NCBI RefSeq assembly: GCF_004210375.1
Contig: NC_134825.1
Location: 42,898,348-42,962,347, forward strand
Length of the DNA stretch: 64,000 nt
Origin: Tachypleus tridentatus
Taxonomy: Eukaryota > Arthropoda > Merostomata > Xiphosura > Limulidae
Direction of reading: 5' to 3'
Positions 1 to 13,000 of this stretch are shown one piece after another. Within the stretch, counting starts at the first letter, position 1. The number at the start of each line of letters is the position of its first letter. The position numbers and the translations under genes were made by a program. The notes beneath the pieces are model-generated. The model searched no databases, was not told the origin of the DNA, and saw only the letters and a program-made list of their open reading frames with translations.

Positions 1-2030
1 AAATTTGATACTATGGTAAACACCCTGAGTGATGTCAAATTGCTATAAATTGACATTTATGATAATCAAAATCACAATGCAAGCAATAGTAATGGTGTTG
101 GATTTATGGAAGAGCCAAAAAGTTACTTGTGTGGATTAATAAGTGTGAATGTTAGAAATGTTCTGCAGTTTAACCCTTTCACAACAGGCAACAAACACAA
201 GTTTGTCTGCATATTTTTACATGTTACGTATTTGCACTATAACTTTTGATACAGTGTGTGTACCTTAACAAAATTTGGTTGACTATTATTATTAAAGATT
301 ATAAGTGTTTTATAAACAAAAAATCAGAATTTTTAATAAAATATTTTTACTAAATATTTGTATAAATAGCCTGTTTTGTTACTAGTCTGAGAGCAAAGTG
401 ACTTCATGCTATGATAAAAAAATGAAAATAATTTCTACAACCTCTTAAATACATTTCATGTGTTTGTTTTCAGTAAGACAAACTGAATATATATATCATA
501 TATCATGTTATTTTCTATACTCTAACTGTGCAGGGTCTGTCACTTAACCAACTTTGTAACCATCATAAAAATATTAGGAAATAAATATAAATTATGCTTT
601 TTTCATGGTAGAATGACTATGTATTACAACATAAAAATACAAATGTTTGATCTAAGTAGCTTAAGTCTCATAATGCTACATATGAACACATATATTTATT
701 ATTTTTTATTATACTGATCTTTCAGTCATGCCTACCTAACATTACATAATTTTCATCAATGTGGTACACATGTACTCTGATCATGTATCCAGTAATATAA
801 AACTGACCTTTAGTCTTCCCTGTCTTGGCTGTGTTTCAGTGGACTAGTACTCTGTAATACAGTCACATTTCAATTATTATACATTATATGTATGTATATA
901 AATTATTACTATTTAGAAATAAATTATTAAACTTATTTTTATTAAAATGTAGAACAACAAATCAAGAAATAAAGCAAACAGTTATCTCTTCTTGCTATTA
1001 TCTTTGTACTCTGTTGTTGCTGGACGTAGGTTGCTAAGCCTTTTAAAATTTGACACAGAGGATATCAAACAAAATTTTTTTAGGTTTATATATACAATTG
1101 AATAACCAAAAAATCATATATAACTGCACTGATACCATAGAATTTCATTATAATTTATTAAGCTTGGTAACTCAGATTTATTTTCATTTTAGTAAATATG
1201 AATCTTTAAGCAGACTAAAGACACAACCTACCTTCTTGAAAACTTGGATTGAAAGAGTTTGGTAGCTTTCTCAAAGATTAAAATAGCTGAGAAAAACCAT
1301 TCTGGGGAACATTCTAAGCTGTTAATTAGTTATTCATATGTCATATACTGTAATAAAAGTATGTTAGTGACTGTTTCAAAAAAATAGAGGTGAACTGGGC
1401 CATTGTGTTTGATTCAAAATATAAGCTATATTTCAACAAAATAAAAAGATATGAGGTTCTTATTTTATATTCTAGCTTGCCAATATTAGTAATTTGAGTT
1501 CCTAATTTGTACAAAATTATAGACTTAGTATTCTGACATCACAAGCATCTAATTTTAAAGTGCTACATTCAACATACCACATGAATTACTAAAATGCATA
1601 TTTAAATGTGTTCTTTTAATATTTACTTTTATGATTTGTTATATATTTACATATATAATATTAATGTTTGAATTACAATCTGCAATTCTGATTCCAAACT
1701 TATTGACATAAATTCATAAATAGTAATTCAATAAAATTTTGAATGCAAATCACAAATGCAATGACAGTCTTTGAACCCTGACCTGTTGTGAAAGAGTTAA
1801 GCAGGAATGACAGAACTTTCTAATTGCTTTAGTAAATAGAATCATACATGTTTCATCTATGCTCTAGTCAGAAACCATCATTATATTTAACAAAAGTTAT
1901 TTTTGCAGAATCTAAATTAGTGTGCCTCCAAATTCAAATTAGTTCTTCGTGATCTTGTTCTCTGTAACAGACTGAACACAAAATTTTGGTGAGATCTCAA
2001 GCCAGTTTGCAGAAACTTGCTGCAAAGATT
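1..2030. other. AT-rich sequence, nothing recognised
   Basis: No open frame with a recognisable protein, no paired splice signals around coding-like text and no repeat I can name. The one reading frame of 71 codons (1050-1265) has random-looking composition. Confidence 0.5.
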
Positions 2031-2311
2031 AAGTAAATGGTAACCTGTAGATACTTCATTCCTTGAAATACTGTAACAAGTACAACAGTTTGTGGGATAT
2101 TATTAAAATATTTCTTGTTTTACGTAGCCAAACAGGTGTAGAGCATACTTTCTCCATTAATAAGAATATTTCTCAAGATAATCTGAATATCTTGGCTGGA
2201 TGTATTGTAAATAACTACACTAATCATATTGGAGGTTTGAAAGTAGTAGTTATTATTAGAGAATTATTAGATTCTGTGGTGTGTGCTAAGATTTCTGCTG
2301 CTCTTAAGTGA
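2031..2311 (+). pseudogene. C-terminal remnant of a transposon-type protein (GQxxVERxFSxNK family)
   Basis: The frame reads YNSLWDIIKIFLVL, then QTGVEHTFSINKN and RELLDSVVCAKISAALK. I recall a repeated arthropod family whose C-terminus reads LSHGQA-VERGFSINK followed by a helix with KELL-SVxSAR. Here SHGQA has become RSQTG and ER has become EH, so the copy is decayed. It sits 3.4 kb upstream of the small plus-strand gene and is not part of it. The family name is not known to me; hAT-like dimerisation domains are one possibility. Confidence 0.5.
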
Positions 2312-2399
2312 TGTTTCTTACATGATAAAAGTCTTAAAACTTTTAAAAATACATGTATTTTAAGGCTCCCTGATGAAGGAGAAGTCTGGGAATTTCATT

Positions 2400-3530
2400 T
2401 TGCACCACAAGTGAGAACCATCTAAATAACATTAAAAATATCCTGGTAATGTGTTTTTCTTTGTATCTTTCACACAGGTGTTGTTTCAAAAGTTGAGTAT
2501 AAAAACATTGTATCATTACTGTACATGTTGCTTAGATTGGCTTTCTTGCAAGATCGTTATAATGGTTAATTAATTTTCATGATAACATGTGTACAACCAA
2601 TAATTGTTTTTAATCAGTTTTGTTTCAACTGTTGTTGTTGAACACATTTTGGAAAATGTAACTTTTTTTGTGTTTGCAATTATTTTGACAAGTATGGATG
2701 TGTATCATGTTAGTTTTTATCAAATAGGAAATTGTTGATGTTTTCAGTTCATTTACTTTAATTTTTAAATATAATACAGTATATATTACATGTTTTTAGT
2801 TTGGATTGACAGAACTCTCATCACTTGTGTTTGTTTTTAAATGTTATTCATGGTAGTTGATATTTTACTTTTATTCAACTTTAGCAGAAATACACCCAAG
2901 TAATTGTATGTCATAGCTGCATTTTTTCAAGTTAGTATGTTTTCTTTTTGTTCAGTACTTGTGGGTACTATTTTCTACTCAAAATGAACTGTAATACTCA
3001 CTAGAGTTAAATGATTAACTCATTTAATTTATATAATCAATTACAAATAAGCATTGATTACATCAAATTAGTATTATGAAAATAATCAACTAGCATTTCA
3101 ACTATCCAGTAATTCAAATTATGATTAAATAAGTTAATGTAACAAAAGTAATAGGGCTTTTGATTATAACCATTTTTGATTATTCCAACTATCCAAATAA
3201 TCAAACTATTGCCATTATATTTGTTCTGTTTTCACATACACAAAAAAAGAGCTATCCATGCTGAGATCATTGCAAGTATCAAAACCTAATTTTCAATGTT
3301 AAAATTTTTTAACCATCTTGTTAGAATTTTTTTCTTCAGTTATACCTGTCATAAGATGTTAGTATTAAGCCTATGCCCTTTTTAAACACTACATTCTTAA
3401 CTAGTCCATTAAGGATTTTTAAAATTAGAAGAGATTGTAGTAGGAATGTGTATCTCAGTGTAGCAGTCAGTAAAATACGTATCAACATATGTTGGTGTTG
3501 CAATACAATGCATATATAGATACTGGTCAT
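2400..3530. other. AT-rich sequence, nothing recognised
   Basis: Low-complexity AT-rich text with short runs of T and A. No protein-like frame or inverted repeat stands out. Confidence 0.5.
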
Positions 3531-4340
3531 TCCATGTCAAATCATCCAGATTTTGGAAAATTTTCCATGTGACCCCTCAGAATGCCTTGAAAAAATTCAC
3601 ATGTGCTCATCTACCCATATAATGAAAAATTGCCAAAGATTAGATCAATATCTCTAATAGTTTCTGATTTACAGCCCTGTAAAATTTAGTTAATTTATTT
3701 TTATATTTGGCAAATTCATTTTCGAGCAAATTTGGCTGCTTAAAGCTGCAAGAGTAATGGTGGTAGAAGGCTGAAATTCGCTACACTGACTGAATTAATC
3801 TCACAGAATTAAAAAATGGTCTCAAACCAAGTTTATCTCTCTTAGGATTTGCATAGTGAGGCTGTAAAACCACCTGAAAACCCAAAATCATAAAAAAACA
3901 TTTTTTTTAATAAGCCATAGCTCTAAGACTTAATATGATACAAAGCTGAATTTTGTTTTCAACTTTCCTATAACATATCAGTTGATAAATCAACAATTGT
4001 TGTAACTAAAAATCTGTTAGATCTTCTGTAAAAAATATGTAGCAGCATGCAACTTTTTATGATTTAGCTAAAAATAGCCCTACTTCAGGCTACAGTTTGA
4101 CCATGTCACCAGTTATTCAGCCTTTTCAGATTTTTACCACATATTCTTACATCTCTGAATATGATCTTCAAAAGAAATCAGGATGGCGTTCAACCTACGT
4201 TTTGAGTTATAATTTTTTAAAGTATCCTCTGACCATACGTTTTTTATTTAAAAAAAAGTTCAGTTCAGGTGTGTTACTGTGTGCAAATATATCCATACAA
4301 TTTTGAAAAATACCTGTCAGAATTTTATGAATCCCACTGA
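3531..4340. repeat. Suspected interspersed repeat, class unknown
   Basis: Starts with GGTCATTCCATGTCAAATCA, which I recall as a motif repeated in many invertebrate genomes, possibly a DNA transposon. The following 800 bases have a more even base composition than their flanks. I see no terminal repeat or coding frame that identifies the class. Confidence 0.3.
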
Positions 4341-5728
4341 AATATTCTAACCAGCCTTTCACAATGTTAAATAATGAAGTTGTAAGAAACAAGAAAGAAT
4401 TAATTCATTTCTGAACAAGTTTATTGGCATAACTAGTTAGATCACATGACAATGCAAATATATTGTGTATGCATTACAGTTATGCAGATATGGCTAAGTT
4501 TAAGATTCATAATATAATAAATACAAAGGTAAATCAGACACAAAAAGCACAGTGCTACAACAGGGGATAACTGAGAAAGATTATAGTCGCAACAAACTGA
4601 AATAATTATGACAATGAAATGTTTCAAAAATTGCTTTGGTGATAAATTAGCCTTAACAACATCAAATAAACATTGCTTTGTTCAGACAGCTTGAATAAAT
4701 TTCTGAAATTTGAGTTTGATTATGTAGAGATCACTTTGACTTAGTAGTTAGTGGCGAGCACTACTGCCTTGCACGGCAGGTGCATTTATCAGACAAAGAA
4801 TATGTTGGAAAGGAATCCAGCTTTCATCTTTATGTGACCTTGCAGGCCATGAGGACAGTTCGTTTTACCAATGATTTGTTACAAAGTTTGACATTCTTGT
4901 CTGTAATTTATTATCTATATTACTAACATTGTCTCATTTAAGTACTTCACACTTTACAGTGTTTTTGTTTCAGATTCTTAGGTTTGATCAAATAAGTGGC
5001 AGCTGGCAAGAGAAGTAAAATAATAAAAATTTATATATAAATGTTTTTAATCATAATATGATGATTGTTTTATGCTTGGAGCAGTGACTACTTTCGTTCC
5101 ATATGTTAAAGCATTAATTTTTATCAAATATACAGATATTTTAACTTATTTTCTGTAGAAGAGACTTGTAATGTTTACTGAAAGTTTGCCATATTTCGTG
5201 AAGATGTATGTATTAGATGATGTATAAATGCTTCACGATACAGTACTTATATTATATGCCTGTATCACAATACCTTTCAACAAAAGTATTCCAAATGTAT
5301 TGTATTAGTCATATTCATTGTTGATGATGCATTTTGCTCAATCCAGAGCTCTTCAGATCAGGTAGAATACTAAAAACACTATTTATATAAGGCATGTGAT
5401 ATAACAATAATTATCATGGTTGTGTATGTCTTCTGTATTCTATGCTGTCTCAGTTAACAGTAACTGATTGGTTGAATGTATATGATTGATAAGTCCAACA
5501 ATTTATCACTTAGAAAATTCCTTTAATTGCCCAGATCTGTACACTGTACAATGCAACTTTGTTACAACTAATTTTGTAAAACTTTTGTATTTTTCAGGGC
5601 ATGAGTTTTCATAGCAATACTTTTAAAACTTAGTAATTATTTTTATATGTTCTTTCAAAAAATCTATGTTGAGCATATTGAGGAAATTTTAAAAGTTATA
5701 TTCAGGAATGATTTTTTTTCACACTCAG
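4341..5728. other. AT-rich sequence upstream of the small gene
   Basis: Nothing recognisable apart from a short GC-richer patch at 4747-4790 (tggcgagcactactgcc). An upstream exon of the small gene could lie here, but I cannot point to one. Confidence 0.4.
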
Positions 5729-7540
5729 AAATGAAATCATCACGAAGTAAAACAACGCCAAGTTCAGGAACATCCAAAGTGTCAAAGCCACAACCTCTTC
5801 AGCAAAGTAAACCAAATTTGAAGAAAGAAATTAACCTTTTTCCAATTAGTCACAGACGTCTGACACTTTTAGAAAAGGTGTGTCTTAAAAACGAATACTG
5901 TTTAAGTGTATATCTACAGTAGTTTTTAAAATTTAAATCTTTAACCACATATGTATCAGTGCAAATTTCTTTGAAGTGAGAGCTGTTTTGTATCATTATA
6001 TGTTGGTAATCACTATGAGTCTAAAAAAAATACTACTGAAAATACTTAATGTATAGTTTTACTTTTATACTGTTTAAAGTATCATCACTAATTATAATTA
6101 AGATTATTCTTGGAAATGTGTTTTAAAAGGAATATTATATCTGACTTACATTTTCAAAGATAAGGTAGGTAAGTATGACATAACATTTTGGGGCAACATT
6201 GGACCTATTGGTCCATTTTGGCTGTTCTGCACTCTGAACTAAGTTAACTTTAAAAAAAAACAAAAAAAAAACCTTTAAAGCCAGTCTTTATAATTCATGA
6301 ACTTAATAAGCTTTTTCTTAATTTCATTTAAATTTATTGCATCTGACATCTAAAGGAAATTCATTCCAAAGCCCAACCACCCTGTTAGAAAAATAAAACT
6401 GTCTTTCTATCCTGTCAAAATTTGTACTTGAATCCCCTTGTCCTACTATTCTCATTGTTAAGTATGATAATAAAAGATGATACACAAACACTGTTGATTC
6501 CCTTTATAATTTTAAATGCCTCAGTCACATCACCCCTAACTCTTGTTTTTTCAAGAGAAGACAATTTGAGAGATTTCAGCCTCTCATCGTATGACAACCC
6601 CTCTGTCCCAGACACCCTTCGATATCATTCATAAGGATGAACACTAATACAAATGTGGCCTATCCAGTGACCTCCTTGTATTTAATATTTCTGTGTATAA
6701 AACCTAAATTCCTATTTGCTGTACCACTAGCAATAGCATACAATTTATTTTTGTGTTTTGTAAAATCATTTTGAGTAAACTCTTTAATTGTACTTGATTG
6801 TTTAAATATATTTCTATAAATAGTTTAAGTTAGTTGTTAACCATGTGTTAGTTCGACATCCTCTGGTTTGTTTAAATTTAAATGTGACCCCCATTTTAAT
6901 TGTTTTAACACACGAGAATAAACTGTAAGAGTCAGAAACTATGATAATATTTTTATTCTTACCCATGGATGAAGGCACCATGACTCTTAGTTATAGGCCA
7001 TAATATAAAAATAATTTCATAATTGCAGATGCTTATTTATGTATATTTTAATTTCTGTTTTTGGTTTGAAAATGAATAATATATGGAATGGGTGAAACAG
7101 TCGTTGACAAAAATCAAATATGTTCAGCTAAGTTGTTTTATTCAATATTTCTTGTAGTTTTAATTCTATTGTATACCATTGCTATATTTTGCTACTATTA
7201 GTGAAACAGCTTGATTTTATATTTTGCTCTAAAATTATTCTAACTTTTAAACTGCATGGCTGACATTTTATGCACGTATTAATAGTTATTTTTCCCAAGT
7301 ATACAAACTTTAAGTCTCTAAAAAGTTATATCAGTAGACATGTTATAGACTTGTAAAAAAACATGATTGAAGCAAAAAATATATACCTATAAATTATTTT
7401 TTTTTAATATATATATATAGCTCCTGGCCAAAGAAATCCGTCATGAGAGGAATATAATTTTCCAATGTGTACGTTACATTGTACAGAATAATTTTTTTGA
7501 AGAAAGAATATCAACACCAGCACCCTCAACAAATTTATAA
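5729..7540 (+). CDS. Small two-exon gene, 88 aa if complete; unrecognised
   Basis: Exon A (5729-5877) follows a tttttttcacactcag acceptor. It has ATG at 5731 and ends GAAAAG|GTGTGT in phase 0. Exon B (7421-7540) follows tatatatag and reads LLAKEIRHERNIIFQCVRYI, then a short tail to TAA at 7538-7540. The joined protein has a Ser/Thr/Lys/Pro-rich N-terminus (about residues 1-35) and a helical, basic C-terminal half (RRLTLLEK into LLAKEIRHER). I see no signal peptide or membrane segment. AATAAA near 7583 would suit polyadenylation. Because the first exon has an acceptor, upstream exons are possible: a 5' UTR exon, or coding sequence if the ATG is internal. I do not recognise the family. It ends convergently with the EFHC gene, 2.4 kb away. 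Confidence 0.6.
6285..6760 (-). mobile_element. CR1/L2-type LINE, 3' ORF2 fragment
   Basis: On the minus strand the frame reads GTEGLSYDERLKSLKLSSLE, then VRGDVTEAFKIIKGINSV and NRVVGLWNEFPLDV. These are the C-terminal blocks of CR1/L2-superfamily reverse transcriptase ORFs (RGLSYEERLK, FKIIKG, NRVxxxWNxLP). The 5' part is missing, as expected from 5' truncation. It lies in the intron of the small plus-strand gene, in the opposite orientation. A poly-A/T-rich stretch at 6251-6273 marks the 3' end. Confidence 0.8.
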
Positions 7541-8073
7541 AAGAGTTTTGTATGTTGTTAATCAGTATATTTCATCTTTGGAAATAAAATTTATAATAAG
7601 GTATTGATTGATTCTTCATTATATGTGGTATAACTTACCATTTCTATAACTTCAATGAAACACTTGTATGTGTAATTTTATTTTCCCCTTGAAATTATTT
7701 CTTAGAAAAGAACTAAACTGCTTTCCCTTTAACTCATGTTTTGCTAATATTGTTGTGAAATAGATTTTCTCATTTCCATCATGAAATATTAGTTATTAAT
7801 AAACATAAACCTTTTTTTTTCATTATGTGAATACAATATTGACATTTTTGCTACAGTGTGTTTGCTGTGTTAGAATGTATGCGTGCCATGGACAATAATT
7901 TGAAATTGTAAATCTAGGAGAAAAATGAGAAGAATCTGCAATACCAAGAAGAACAGTCTTATGTAAAAACAGTCTGTAATTTAAGTGAGTGCAAAGTAAA
8001 TAAACATTTTCATGGCAGAAATTCAATTTGTTGTTTAAAACTGAAAGACCCTGTTATTCCAATGAAACTTCAT

Positions 8074-8172
8074 TGTCATGGTTACTTATCTATATGATTA
8101 ACTCAGACTAATTATATTTTAAAAATAATAATAATTAGGCTGAGGTGATCACATAGCCTAGTAACCATGACA
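8074..8172. repeat. Imperfect inverted repeat, 99 bases, about 43-base arms
   Basis: The left arm TGTCATGGTTACT (8074) pairs with AGTAACCATGACA (ending 8172). Pairing continues inward through CTAT-TGAT-A-CTCAG-CTAATTA with a few mismatches, leaving a loop of about 10-15 bases. It lies between the convergent 3' ends of the two left genes. It could be a small foldback MITE or a transcribed hairpin; no clear target duplication flanks it. Confidence 0.75.
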
Positions 8173-9019
8173 GTAATTAATATCCAATCATTACAATTAC
8201 ACTGTAAGTACTAGAACAGATATGCCAAACATTTGCAGCCAACTTAGTATCTTTATTGCAACAATTATTCTTTAAATACAGAATTTGTACAATAATAATA
8301 AAGAATACTAATTGCAGACACCAAAATTGATAAGCTCGCTTGTCTTAGGCCTACCAGTAATTGAGCCTTTTTTCAATAAAATGATAAATTAATACTAATT
8401 TATGTACGTTTTTTGTTTAATTTATTTAGAACTGACCTTTACAATACTTAATGCTGTATAAAATATAAAATAAAGTACATTTACACCTGCCATTTTCTTT
8501 ATCTGTTGAAATGAAGTGCACTTGCATTTTAAGTACAGACAAAATGTATTTAATAGATTTGGTGAAACTTGTTGATGTGAATAGGTATGCATTCAAAACA
8601 TCCTTTAACTGTTTTTACATACGAGCAGCATATAAAAACAAATATGGAAGTAATTTTATAGTAACCTGTGCATTAGGGTGACACAATTGCAGCATTTTTA
8701 AATGTTTCAATTAAGCATCAGCCAAGATAGGTGATATAGATATTTTTGTTTGTGATCAAACTCTGAGTGTTTAAAAATTATCAGAAGTAATAAATTATGG
8801 CTTATTTGTTTTTAATATTTCCCCCACATTATTAATAAAAAACCAACTGAAGTCTAATCTGGAAATACTTGAGTGCCTAGAGAAACATGCATGTTTTAGG
8901 TCATTTGTATAAAAGAAGATGTAGCAGCCATAATTCTTCTCCACAGTTGCTAACTGTAGTTGACTGTAAATCACTCTTACTACTTCAGTTTAATCCTTCC
9001 ATAACTGTCATTCACTGAT

Positions 9020-9247
9020 CTGGCATGGCTAGGTTGTTAGAGTGCTCGACTCATAATCTGAAGGTTGCAGGTTCAAATCCTCATCACACCAAGCATGCCT
9101 GCCCTTTTAGCCATGGGGACATTATAATGTGATGGTCAGTCCCACTATTCATTGGTAAAAGAGTAGCCTAAGAATTGGTTGTTGGTGGGTGCTGCTAAAT
9201 TAGGGACAGATAGCCCTTGTGTGGGTTTGCACAAAATTCAAAACAAT
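9020..9247 (+). mobile_element. tRNA-derived SINE (family A), full-length copy
   Basis: The head has an A box (tggctaggttgttagagtgc) and a B box (ggttcaaatcc). The body has the family hallmarks CCACTATTCATTGGTAAAAG, AGAGTAGCC and TAGGGACAGATAGCCC, ending in AATTCAAAACAA. This is the commonest SINE in the window and one I associate with horseshoe crabs. It is decayed by many CpG-to-TpG changes. Confidence 0.88.
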
Positions 9248-9955
9248 CATTCGTTTTCACCCTGATCTGTTTGTGTGTGCCAATAATATTTATGTTGCAT
9301 TTTTAAAGACTGTTTTATTTTTCCTAGTATAATAATATAATTTAAGGACTGAGAAGTTCTGCATAGATTCATGAAACTTGGAACACGTAAATATCTACAT
9401 GTTTAACAAAAACGTTTCCATTTTTGATAGGTTATACAAGGATAATCAGAGAAAAATACAACTTTTTACATTTTTGTTAACATTCTCTTTTTATTTGTAA
9501 TTAAACTGATATCATTTATATAAAGTATGAAGTTTAACATTTAAATAATTTCATAATTACTCTATAAAATAAAACAATTTTGTCTATAGCAACTATACTT
9601 CACAGTTTTGCATAAAACATATTTCAAACCTTGCCTTCATCATTAATCAAGTGTTTGTAAAGAAGTATCTGAAAACTAATGTCTGTTCAATACAAAACTA
9701 TTCATTAAATAAAACTGATACACAAACAACTAGAATTTAAATCTAATATCACTTGTAACAATAAGATGGGGATTTATCATTCAGAAGAGGAAGTAAATAG
9801 TTTATTGGTTGAATTTAAAATATACCTCAATGTGTTTCTCCCAATATAAATTTGACTACAGTGATATTTCTTAAATATAAATCTGTAATTTATATTAGCC
9901 CCAAAACATGCATGAAGATATATATGTATAACCCAACTGAGTATACAATTTTATA

Positions 9956-10057
9956 TCACTCATTTTTATTCACTTCATTTCCTTGTTTGACACCCAGGAA
10001 AGACTTGTAATCAATCTTCATTTCAGACTGTGTGGTGCATCTCACTTTCCACTCGAA
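9956..10057 (-). CDS. EFHC2: EFHC terminal coding exon
   Basis: 102 bases including the stop, residues 676-708. It starts FEWKVRCTTQSEMKIDYKSF after acceptor actgcag and ends NEVNKNE with TGA at 9956-9958. A possible polyadenylation signal, AATAAA on the minus strand, lies at 9801-9806, about 150 bases downstream. The last residues are not conserved with vertebrates, so the terminus rests on the clean acceptor and the in-frame stop. Confidence 0.85.
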   Translation of the reverse strand, partial: FEWKVRCTTQSEMKIDYKSFLGVKQGNEVNKNE

Positions 10058-13000
10058 CTGCAGTAAAAAAGAAAATTATGTAAAGCTAACTTAAATGTAT
10101 TTACTGCCGTTAACTATTATGTTCACATATATAAACCATATAAGCACTTATAACTTTATAATTAGTATTTCTACCCAAGGTAACATCAAGAATTCTGATA
10201 TTTTCCTTAAAATTTGGCTGAAATATTCTCTTTAATCTTTATACCTATATCTGAAAATAAAAACTTATAATCCAGTCTATGACCAAAACATGGCTACCAT
10301 TTTTAAATTATCAAGTTTTCATAAACTAGTTTCTGATATAACCAGATATAAATATGGTTGCTTAAACAAATTTCATCTTTATTTCAAGCATTTTGCATAT
10401 GGAAAATGTTTTAACAATCTTCTAAGGCTGCCATCACAAAATATATCTTTAATTAAGTGTTTCCAAGATTAGTTGAAAAAAAAAAAAGAGAAATTATTCA
10501 AATCACATGTACTTTATTGATTACTTTAATGTTTCTGAAACTATATTTTGACATCTTCAGTGAATAATCTAAGAAGTCAATAAAAAATCATATAATTTAA
10601 AATTTTGAAAACAGTTCTATTGTGAAACTGCTAAGATTAACTAAATCTAAATCCACATCATATGTATATTTACAATAGATAATTTATTTATTTAAATCTT
10701 GATATAACAAAAGCATTTTAACATCTGGTTTGTAGTGCCTTTTCCCAACAAGTACGAGCATAGGCAAATTCTTTCTTACCTGTGGATGTACACTGACTGT
10801 TGTAGCTGATGGATTCTTTCCCCAGTCTATCAACTTTATAAAATTATGATATTCTACATTACCATCTTCATCAGTAACCCTACAATGTCACATAGTGTTT
10901 TTGTTTTCATTTTAATGTTTTATAAAATGTATTACAACGTGTAAAATTAACAAAACATTACATGCATTCAACACTAAGACACAGCTACCAAATGTTGCTT
11001 AATTCCTATGTAGAGAGTATAGTGGAGGTTTACGAGTTAATAGACATTATCAGTAACTTTTCATCAAAAAGCCTACCTACATTGATCTGAACTAACAATT
11101 ACTACAGCAGATAATACAATTTTATATATCATTTTACCTAGCAACATACAGTACTGTAAATTAATGAATTTAACACATTTATTCATCAGATGGATATTCT
11201 CACTCTTAGTAATATTTTTGTCATTGCAGTTTTGTAACTTATGGTTGTAGCATTACATTGTAGTTATGAAAACTGAAGCCTTCCTTAACCAGCTGAGTAA
11301 TGCATGTTTTTAATAGATTATATATAAAAAATTCTAGTAAATGAAATCAATTACAATAGTAAAGACATCCACAGAAGCTGCCAACTGTAGCAGCTATGTT
11401 GTTAAGTGCATCTTTAAAACACCACTTAGTTTAAAAGTGTTGCACATCTTTTGGACTGTTACACTGACAGTATTTCACTGGCCACCTTCTCATCGATGAT
11501 CGTTAAAAAATAACACTTTTTTGTGAAACTATTAATACACTAGTTTTTTTGTGATTACACGTCACCATAATTAAGCATAAATTACAGAAGGAAAAATTTA
11601 AATTTTATCAGTAAGGAATATAACAAATGAGTGATATTATAAAAAAGTAGCATATTTTTACTACCATTTTTTAATGAAAAAGACAGTTACAAAAATATAT
11701 TATTAATTATCTCTAGTATACTAATAACAAAACTGTTACACTAGACAACAAAGTTTCTTACTGGAAATATCTCAAATGATTCATGGTAATTTGATGCTGT
11801 TAATTTAAAAAATGCAGTTAAAATTTGTCCATCACCTCTAAATTTTGAGTTATTGTTATATTTCAATATTTTATCAACACAATGTGAAATACCATGCAAT
11901 CAACTCACTACAATAGATTTATGCTGTGAAATTAAGTTTACTTTGACAGCATGATTGGTAAAAGTCATACATTTTTGATAACTTCAAACATTGACTGTAT
12001 TGTAAAATGCCAAGTATATTGTTCATATGCACAATTTGTTCTTGATATATTTGTAGTGAATTGCACCACTTTTGCTTCATACCCACACTCACCTGCACTG
12101 CCCAGGAATCACAAAACCCTCATGTGTTCAGTTTGTTAGAACATTTGAGAAGTCCCTCAACTGAAGATGAAAGGTATGGAGTCAGATGCCTCTCACCCAG
12201 TTGGCCACTTCATCTCACTCCACACAAAGTCAAAGTCTGAGCTTCTTTGTGGCATTATACTCACAAGATAATTAAAATCTGCAAAATGTTGTTTCTTAAG
12301 ATCTTTTAAACTAAAGGTTTTAAAAATAATTTATTTTGTATTTTTTAGAAAATTATTTGAAATGCTGACTGCCTTCAGTTCAAGTAAGGTCTGAAGGTGT
12401 AAAAATCACCCAAAGAGTTTCTGCTGCATTTGTAGAAAAATAGTTTCATGAAGGAAGATATAGGTAACATATAACCACTATTACAACTTCTTACACCATT
12501 TGGTGTAAAATTGGAGACCAAGAAAAATACTTGGCTTCACATCTGTGTTCTTTTTGCATGGCCAATTTTTCTGGATATTCATGCAAAATTAAACAATAAA
12601 TTAAATATACAGATATTACATCTGCCATGAAGCCAGTACATCATGGGAATGATCTTCCAGTGCCACATACACCAGCAAATTGGGAAATAGAAGAGTTATC
12701 CTTCAAAGAGGACAATGAATCATCTTTGTTCTTTTTATCTAGTCTTTCTATTCCTGTGACACCTCAACATAAGCTTCCTCATCTGATCACACAAGAACTA
12801 AATAATCTGATTCATGACTTGTCTCTGTCAAAGAAGTATAGTGAACTTGGCTCTTGTTTGCAGTAATGGAAGTTATTAGCTCCATATACAAGCGTTTCAA
12901 TTTACTGAAGTCTCCATCAAAGTTTTGCTTCTCACTACAGCATGAAAACTACTCTGTGTTTCTGTGCAAATGTTGATGCACTGATGGAAGAATTAGGTAC

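Noticed and set aside
4097-4306. 69-codon plus-strand frame as a gene
   Set aside because: Lies in a suspected interspersed repeat, with Phe/Lys-rich composition typical of AT-rich noncoding text.
9020-9090. tRNA gene on the plus strand
   Set aside because: Same SINE head; mismatched stems and a SINE body directly downstream.
12627-12866. 79-codon plus-strand frame as a host gene
   Set aside because: Continues after stops and shifts into blocks of a repeated transposon-type protein.
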